A DNA stretch of 64,000 bases from Thermothelomyces thermophilus ATCC 42464 (Eukaryota > Ascomycota > Sordariomycetes > Sordariales > Chaetomiaceae). Where the stretch lies: positions 992,001 to 1,056,000 of the forward strand of contig NC_016477.1 of NCBI RefSeq assembly GCF_000226095.1, written 5' to 3'. This document shows, piece after piece, positions 57,901-64,000 of the stretch. The notes beneath the pieces were generated by a model that was given only the letters and a program-made list of their open reading frames with translations, had not been told where the DNA came from and searched no databases. A program made the position numbers and the translations under genes. Position 1 is the stretch's first letter. The number at the start of each line of letters is the position of its first letter.

Positions 57901-58582
57901 TTTAGCTTGTTTCTCCTATCGTAACGTTAATGTCGTTATACCACTTCTTCTAGAGTCCGTAGTAGTCTGCCTGCTACTATCTGTCTCTTACGGTAGATCT
58001 ATAGGATATGCCTTCCCTTAAGTATCGTCTACTTGCGATCCTTGTGTACTCCCTATCTTACTAGTCGAATACGACTCCATTTAGGGTTATAGGTAGCTAC
58101 CATTCTTCTAGCTAATGTCTAGGTTATAATCTTTATACTATGGTAATCCTAATATTATGTCTTTATCATTGCCTATATCTATAATACTAAATATAACTAC
58201 TATAGTTTTCCTTGCTATAGTGATGTTAATCGGTTTGGTCTCCCTACGTACCTATTACGTCGGAAATGGCCCTTTAACTATACTATACTTCCGCTTTATT
58301 CTCTAGGGTATCTATAGCTAATTTATAAGCGTTAGCAAAATCAGGTTTATCTCTACTCTACTATCTATTAGTACGAGCATTTCGTACTATCTCTATTATA
58401 TTATTATCTATAGTCGCTTATCTTACTACCGTTGTCCAAAGATTGCGGCAATTTCCTATGTTTCTGCTAGGAGGTCTTGATATAGTGGTTTCTTACGCTA
58501 GTTCCTCCTATACTATGCTACCACTCGCCACTATACGGGCGTTAATAGTTTTCAGGCCCCTCGAAGGGCCCTGACCCGTTTC
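54874..58582 (-). pseudogene. pol: pol of element C, RIP-mutated
   Basis: Minus strand. Protease near 58390, RT with YYLDDILIFSK near 57170-57200, RNase H near 56480-56800, integrase near 55540-56150, chromodomain near 55010-55140. The GTTTCCC slippery site (plus strand 58578-58584) upstream is unmutated. End approximate. Confidence 0.85.
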
Positions 58583-60803
58583 CCAGGTTAGTGCTAACCT
58601 CTTTGGTTGTTTAGCTAGTAGTAGCTTCGTCGATCGTGCTCATTTCTATAAGCCATTGAGTGCTTGTAGCTTCCTACCATTAGGTCCGTTCTGCTTTTCG
58701 TCGTGCGTACTATAGCTTTATCTAAAGCTCCTAGATCCGCGATTTCTTTTTGTCTGTGTGGTAGAGGCAGTCGTTACTCCGGCACGAGTCCTATATATCT
58801 CGTCCTATTCCGTAGTACCTAGGCTAGGCTCGTTTTAGTATTACCGTAATGCCTTCTGGTTTGCGGGCTTCGATCTTCTAGAGCAATTTGGCTGCTCTAT
58901 TTCCTATATTATAGACCTATTCTATAGGGCAGAGGCTTCTGTCCTTATTTCCTTATTAGGTCGGCTAGTGATTGTTTTCGAATTTATTATAAAAGTAGTA
59001 TTAGTATTCGTATAATATATACTAGAACTAGGGCACTTATATATATACCTCGTGTCGTAGGTATAGTCATATAGCGTCGCCTAGAAGGTATTAGAATTCT
59101 TTTCTAAATCCTTCCTACTATATATAGACTATAGGTACTCTAATGCTAAGGTAAGAGTATTTCTTCTAGTAGTTTTCCTATATATATTTATCTTTCCCAT
59201 AGTTTGTGCGTATAAACTAGTACTTAGGGTTCCGTATATTATAACTAAGTTGCTAATCGTCAAAATGCTTAGCATAGCTATTAGGCCTATCGTACGTCAT
59301 AGGCTATTCCCCTTTAATAGTTTCTACGATACGTCAGAGTTCCCTTATCTCGTCTCTTATCTTATCGCTCTACTAGGCAAGTCAAATTAAGCATCTATCC
59401 TATTTACGTAGTTCTATATTAAGCTAGAAAACTTCGTTATAATACCATTTAATTTGTTCCTAGAGGAATAGAACATTAGGTCCGGGTCTTTCGATTCCTT
59501 AGGTGTCGGTCGTCTATAATCTATCTTGCCTCTATATAACTGTAAAACCCTACTGCCTCAGGGCTAGGAGAATCGAAATTAGTAGTATATACTCTCCTGC
59601 CATGTCCTATTTGGCAAGACCTATCTCTAGGTCTACCGTAATTAGTTCGGAATATAGTGCTTGTTCGTCTTTACCGTCGCCGTTGTATCCGAGACTGTCC
59701 GTGTCGCTGTCCCTATCTTCGTAGCTTGTAGCCGCTACTTCGATAACATCCTTAGTATTTTCGTTAATAGCCGTAATTTCTTTTTTAGAGACTATTTTCT
59801 ACTCTTTTTTTAGGCTTTAACATTCTCGTTTATAGTGTCCTTTCTTTCTATAGTTATAGTAGGTAATGTTAGACTTATCTTTAGTTATCTTCTTCTTGTC
59901 TTGCTTCTATGCTATGTCTATATCTATAGCTCTAGAATATGTCCTATACAAGGTACTAACGTATACTCGTTTTTTCTTGTTATTAGCCTTAACTATAGTT
60001 CTATTTATTCGACCTTATTTCTACTACTCTTATATATAGAGTTAATCATCGATTCTAATAGCCTATATAATATATTTATCTAAAGTCTTAGGCTAGTTAT
60101 ACTTATATAGTTTGTCTTTAACCTTTTCCTTTAAGCCATTATAGAACAATTACATTAACGCCTTATCGTTAAGCTAAGACTTAAGTATGTCCTATCTAAA
60201 CTATATAGTATAGGAGGCTACTAACTTAGTCTATTAAAGACTAGCAAGTCTTTCTTATATATAAATCTTCTTATCTTTATCGCTAAAAACCTTCTAAAGC
60301 TCTTCTTCAAAACGGTCATAGGACCGAAAGACTACCTATATAAATACGTCTTAGTCGTCTTCGTCTTCCTCAATAAGATAATCGTTCTATATAGGCTCAA
60401 ACTATCTAAGTGCCTTGCCCTCTAGTCTTATAGCTACATAAAGGACTTTGGCTTTATTATCTAGAAACTTATCGTCATTAAGCCAGAAGTAAGATCAGAG
60501 GTTTGTTAGGAATCCTACGAGATCCTCCTTGGTTCCTCTATATTTGCTAAGTAGTTTGATCTTAATATAGCTCGCTTTAGTACCCTCAAGTGCCTTAATT
60601 TTAGTATAGGCCTCGTTAACTAGCTTCTATAAGTGCTTTTCGCCGTTCTCGAGTTCCTTGATCTAAGCTTAAGCAACCTTATCTCTCTAGTCCAACTCCT
60701 AGATCCGCTGCTAGAGTTAACTAAGCTAGGTAAGCAGCTATTCGGCCGTGACATTAGTAGCCATGTCGATATCAAGGTCGAAATTACCTTCGTCCTAAAC
60801 TAT
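58542..60803 (-). pseudogene. gag: gag of element C, RIP-mutated, 2262 nt
   Basis: Start relic at 60803 (ATG to ATA), TAA at 58544-58542, same length as other copies. Knuckle relic near 59855-59815 on the minus strand (YYNYRKKGHYKREC). Confidence 0.86.
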
Positions 60804-60830
60804 GACAGAACAAAGGGAGTAATAGCAACG

Positions 60831-61283
60831 TGTAATAAACCTAGCTCAGACTTCTTCTAAAAGGGTTTAGACGAAGGCGAATTAAGCGGGACAAGTGTAT
60901 AGGTCGTCTAAGGGATTTGGTAAAGCCAAAGGGTTTATAATAACACTAGAGTTGTCTCTTATAATAGTTAGCGATGCTTAATATAAGTACTGTGATTATA
61001 GGTTAGGTTACTATTACTAGTAAACTCCTAGAGTCTACTATAACGAGTGACTAGCTAGCTATATATATATAATTATCTGTCCTTCTTTAATAGTTATTAC
61101 TAGTACTATTTCTCCTTTTACTCTGTGATTCCGCGTTGTCGACGGTAATATGTTATTATCACTAGTGAAGACCTTAGTCTTGGCAGTGATAATCTTCTAA
61201 TTGATCTGTCAAGTGATTAGCTATTGGAATGTCCTGTGTCCTGGCTATAGCCTGCTAGGCCGTCTATATGCTTATCCGTGACA
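60831..61283 (-). repeat. 5' LTR of element C
   Basis: 453 bp, TGTAATAAACC to ATCCGTGACA. The neighbouring primer site AGTAATAGCAACG belongs to the AGTGATAGCAA class. Confidence 0.88.
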
Positions 61284-61288
61284 TTGTA

Positions 61289-61485
61289 CTAGAGTAGCGA
61301 TTATCTCTATTATATAGATAAAAAGAAATCGCGAATTCGGGAGCTTTAGATAAAGCTATAGTATATACGATAAGAAGTAAAACGGACTTAATAGTAGAAA
61401 GCCGCAAGCACTTAATAGCTTATAGAAATAAATACGATCGATAAAGCCGCTATTAGCTAAATAACCGAAGAGGTTAGCACTAACC
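61289..61485 (+). pseudogene. gag: gag of element 3, segment 3
   Basis: Resumes after the second TTGTA. The C-terminal C-x4-C-x2-H region is recognisable (SNDYLYYIDKKKSRIRELQ). Interrupted at 61485 by element 6, 47 nt short of the expected gag end. Confidence 0.8.
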
Positions 61486-61912
61486 TGTAACGAACCCAAC
61501 TCAGACTTCTTCTAAAAGGGTCTAGACAGAGGTAGGTTGAGCGTGACAGGCAGGTAGGTCGTCTGAGGGATTCGGTAAAGCCAAAGGGTTCACAACAACA
61601 CTAGAGTTGTCTCTTATAGTAATCAACAATGCTCGGTATGAGTACTGTGATTGTGATTGTTACCACTGGTGAACTCCTAGAGTCCATTATAACGAGTGAC
61701 TATTTACATGTATATATACTCCTAGGATTACTAGTAGTTGTAGTGATCATTTATACTAGCTTACCTAGCTCATATCGTGAGCTAGTGATCTTCTGTTAGG
61801 ATCATTTCTTGCTAAGCGTGATCCTGTCCTAATTGGTCTATCATTCTTTTGACTTGATTGGCCCGTTCGTGCTAATGGCTTAGGCGGCATCTGTATGTAT
61901 ATTTCCGTGACA
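61486..61912 (-). repeat. 3' LTR of element 6 (U3 type B)
   Basis: 427 bp, TGTAACGAACCC to TTCCGTGACA on the plus strand. R contains the AGTGGTAACAA class primer complement (TTGTTACCACT on the plus strand, near 61657-61667). Confidence 0.9.
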
Positions 61913-61929
61913 CGATGCCCTCCCTCTGA

Positions 61930-61948
61930 GGCTTTCGACCCGAAAGCC
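61930..61948. other. Conserved hairpin, element 6
   Basis: GGCTTTCG, loop ACC, CGAAAGCC: perfect 8-bp stem. Confidence 0.75.
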
Positions 61949-62038
61949 CTCTTTTAAGCCATTTTAAATAGCGCTAACATCCTTTCTATATATACCTCGT
62001 AATTTTTCCCTTTTTCTATACTACTAGTAACTAATAAG

Positions 62039-62699
62039 ATGGCAGATCGTGTTTCTAAGCGCTAATCCTTGAAATCCCAATAGCGCGCTACGCTTGCTTC
62101 TTTTATTGATTCTTCTGGCATAGACGTTATACCGTATTTGTAGTGTTTTAAGCAGAACTTGGCTTATCGTATAGCATTAGGCTCTTCCCACTATAGTAAG
62201 TACGTACGTCAGGGTTATTCTTATAATAGTTCTAATATAGCGTCTGCTTGTTTATAACCTAGTTTGTTACCTTAATGTTTATAGCTAATTCTTTATAATA
62301 ACGAAGATTATATCTAAACAAAAGTATGTAAAGTAAGAAGAGGCCGATGCCGAAGAGGCCCTTTTTGTCCTTTAGACTTAACTTTAGACGGCTATCGGTT
62401 GATTAGCTCGTCTTCGTCGCTAGAAACGTTTCTTAAAGGAGCGGGGTTCCGAGCTGTTTCGTCGAGGCATATAGTCTCTAGAGGAGATAGAGGCAGAAGA
62501 ACGGAGGGTACGGGAGTCCGAAGCACGCGTTATTAGTGATATATAGTCCTAGGGTGCTAATATCCTATTTAACTAGTCTTCTTTAGGCCTAGATTTGTCG
62601 GAGGCTGACTTGGCTGTTTTGTCCGAGCTAGTGCCTATGGTCGATCTGGGTTCTGCCGGTAGAACTGTTCTAGTTTCTTAGGGTAGTTCAAGTTCTTAA
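62039..62699 (+). pseudogene. Antisense gene of element 6, type B, decayed
   Basis: ATG 62039 (MADRVSKRQSLKS). Cys motif at about 62133-62230 with five of six Cys codons read as Tyr; spacing C-x2-C-x6-C-x8-C-x2-C-x6-C. Intron relic near 62250-62310. The downstream coiled coil is well kept (ALFVLQTQLQTAIGQLARLR, FLKERGSELFRRGIQSLEEI). TAA at 62697-62699 opposite the chromodomain. Confidence 0.68.
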
Positions 62700-64000
62700 C
62701 TAGTTCTTACAAGTTATCTTCTAGTTTAAAATCAAGCTATTTGACTAGGTACTATAGTTTCTTATTGATAATATATAAATCTAGAATTTCTTCGACGTCC
62801 TATTCTTTTTCCTTATCTTCTGCTTCAATATATATAGCAACCTTAGCGTTTTTTAGTGCTAGTTCGAGAAGCGAAATATAAAAAACATCTATCTATAGTC
62901 GTATAGATAATGGTAATGATAGTCGGTAGTTAGATGTCGAAATTCGTTCTTTGATAACGAAGGGTCTGACCTTCTTAAAGTCTAGCTTCGTGCTTAGTCG
63001 TTTAGTTCGTAAGTTTCGTACGATTAGGTAGGCTTTGTCTCCTCTCTCTAGGCAAGGTCCCTCGAGCCTGTATTTGTCGTAGTAGTTCTTCATTCTGGTC
63101 TTGACAAACTTAAGTTCCTTCTTGAGCTTCTTATATAGTGCGTATATCTGTTCTACTTGACTATTGCTCTTGGCACTGTGACCTCTAGCCCTTACCTAAG
63201 GTCTGCTTTATATCTGTAGTTTGCGAAGAATGGTGTGACTTTGGTCGTTTCTATTAGTGTCATGTTATAAGCGAGTTATACTGTTAGTAATAGCATAACC
63301 TAGTCGTCTTACTAGTAGTTGACGTAAGAGTAGAGGTATTGCTTAATAACTTGGTTTAGTTGCTCCGTCTATCTATTAGTCTGCGAGTAATATGCCGTTA
63401 ATAGCTTGCTATTAACGCCTAATTGTCATATTAACGCTTATTAGAACTTCGACGCGAACTTCGTGTCTCTATTGGTGATCTATTCTTACGGCCAAGCATA
63501 TACTAATATAACTTGCCGATAGATCATGTCTATTAACTGTTCTATTATCTAGGACTCCTTATAGGGAAAGAAATATACCTACTTAGTTAGGCAATCTACT
63601 ATAGTAAGAATACTATTATAGGTTACTCTTATAGCTATATCCTTAGATTCTAGTAGCTTTGTAATAAAGTTTATCGTAACTAAGCTCTATAGTTTGTCAG
63701 CTATTAGTAGTGGCTAAAATAGCCTATACGGCTTATATTGTACCGTTTTGCTTCAATTACAGATATCGCAGCTCTGTACGACTTCCTTAACTTGTGCCAT
63801 TAACTATAGAAAGTCGTAGTATTTCTTGACTTGTGCGATAGTCTTTATAACTCCTTTATATTCTCTGAGTTTCAACTCGTAGAGTTCTCGAATCATTCGC
63901 AGCTATTGATCCTTGTCGTAGATGTATGCTTTACCTCGGTACTAGAGTTTCCTATCTCTTTCTTCTACTCTGTTAGGTACCACTGGTCCGGGTGCTACTT
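62533..64000 (-). pseudogene. pol: pol of element 6, 3' part (integrase and chromodomain)
   Basis: Minus strand, from the right edge through the integrase (KNYYDKYRLEGPCLERGDKA near 63090-63030) to the chromodomain (about 62720-62830). Stop near 62535-62533. RIP-mutated. Confidence 0.85.

Larger units (their letters stand above)
38571..61283 (-). mobile_element. LTR element C: Ty3/gypsy chromovirus nested in gag of element 3, contains elements 4 and 5
   Basis: LTRs 38571-39023 and 60831-61283 (453 bp each), target duplication TTGTA (38566-38570, 61284-61288). About 7538 bp without its inserts. Minus strand: gag at the right end, pol to the left, antisense gene split by element 4 between 39628 and 54804. 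Heavily RIP-mutated. Confidence 0.93.
28572..64000 (+). mobile_element. LTR element 3: Ty3/gypsy chromovirus hosting A, C and 6; 3' end beyond the window
   Basis: The 5' LTR is at 28572-29008, preceded by CCTAG (28567-28571), the presumed target duplication. Own sequence seen: 28572-29442, 36960-38570 and 61289-61485. The rest of the span is inserted elements. Gag pieces join in frame across the target duplications of A (TTCGA) and C (TTGTA). Heavily RIP-mutated. Confidence 0.88.
61486..64000 (-). mobile_element. LTR element 6: Ty3/gypsy chromovirus, partial (runs off right edge)
   Basis: 3' LTR at 61486-61912, then hairpin, antisense gene and the 3' part of pol to the edge. Presumed target duplication TAACC (61481-61485); its partner is outside the window. 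RIP-mutated. Confidence 0.9.

Noticed and set aside
1-64000. CRISPR arrays, rRNA or tRNA genes, centromere or telomere repeats
   Set aside because: None seen. The repeats present are LTRs, U3 motifs and TpA-rich RIP products, and no spaced direct-repeat array was found.

Overview
The window looks like filamentous ascomycete (Pezizomycotina) DNA. It has one GC-rich host gene with a short fungal intron (GTAAGA donor, GCTAAC branch site, TAG acceptor), followed by about 59 kb of nested retrotransposons. Most of these carry the signature of repeat-induced point mutation (RIP): CAG and TGG have become TAG, His and Cys codons have become Tyr, and TpA is saturated. The species cannot be named from the sequence alone.

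Layout. Positions 1-5214 have normal composition and hold a minus-strand host gene that runs off the left edge. From about 5215 the sequence turns abruptly TpA-rich. A heavily RIP-mutated Ty1/copia relic (about 5590-10097) is cut by a minus-strand non-LTR element of the Tad/I type (10098-10620 and 25671-28571). That LINE is itself split by LTR element 1 (10621-25665), which contains LTR element 2 (13863-21352). From 28572 to beyond the right edge runs LTR element 3. It is interrupted by an undecayed element A (29443-36954), by element C (38571-61283), which contains element 4 (39629-54798), which contains element 5 (41746-49355), and finally by element 6 (61486 to the edge). Six insertions (1, 2, A, C, 4, 5) show a matching 5-bp target-site duplication on both sides. 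Each complete element is about 7.5 kb once its inserts are removed.

All eight LTR elements are Ty3/gypsy chromoviruses of one superfamily. The order is LTR, a self-complementary primer site, a 753-residue Gag (coiled coil, CCHC knuckle, extra Cys/His region), a -1 frameshift signal, Pol (protease, RT, RNase H, integrase, chromodomain), a gene on the opposite strand, a small hairpin, a polypurine tract and the second LTR. The antisense gene is the most unusual part. It encodes a protein with six cysteines in Zn(II)2Cys6-like spacing followed by a coiled coil. It is present in all seven copies whose 3' end lies in the window, yet it differs strongly between subfamilies whose gag and pol are nearly the same. 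The upstream part of the LTR (U3) differs along with it, so the elements look like a constant replication core with an exchangeable 3' cassette, possibly a self-encoded regulator plus its target sites.

Decay follows nesting depth. Element A has LTRs that I read as identical and no RIP, element 5 is lightly hit, element 4 moderately, and C, 1, 2 and 3 heavily. Element A is nevertheless broken by two one-base homopolymer indels, which may be real or assembly errors.
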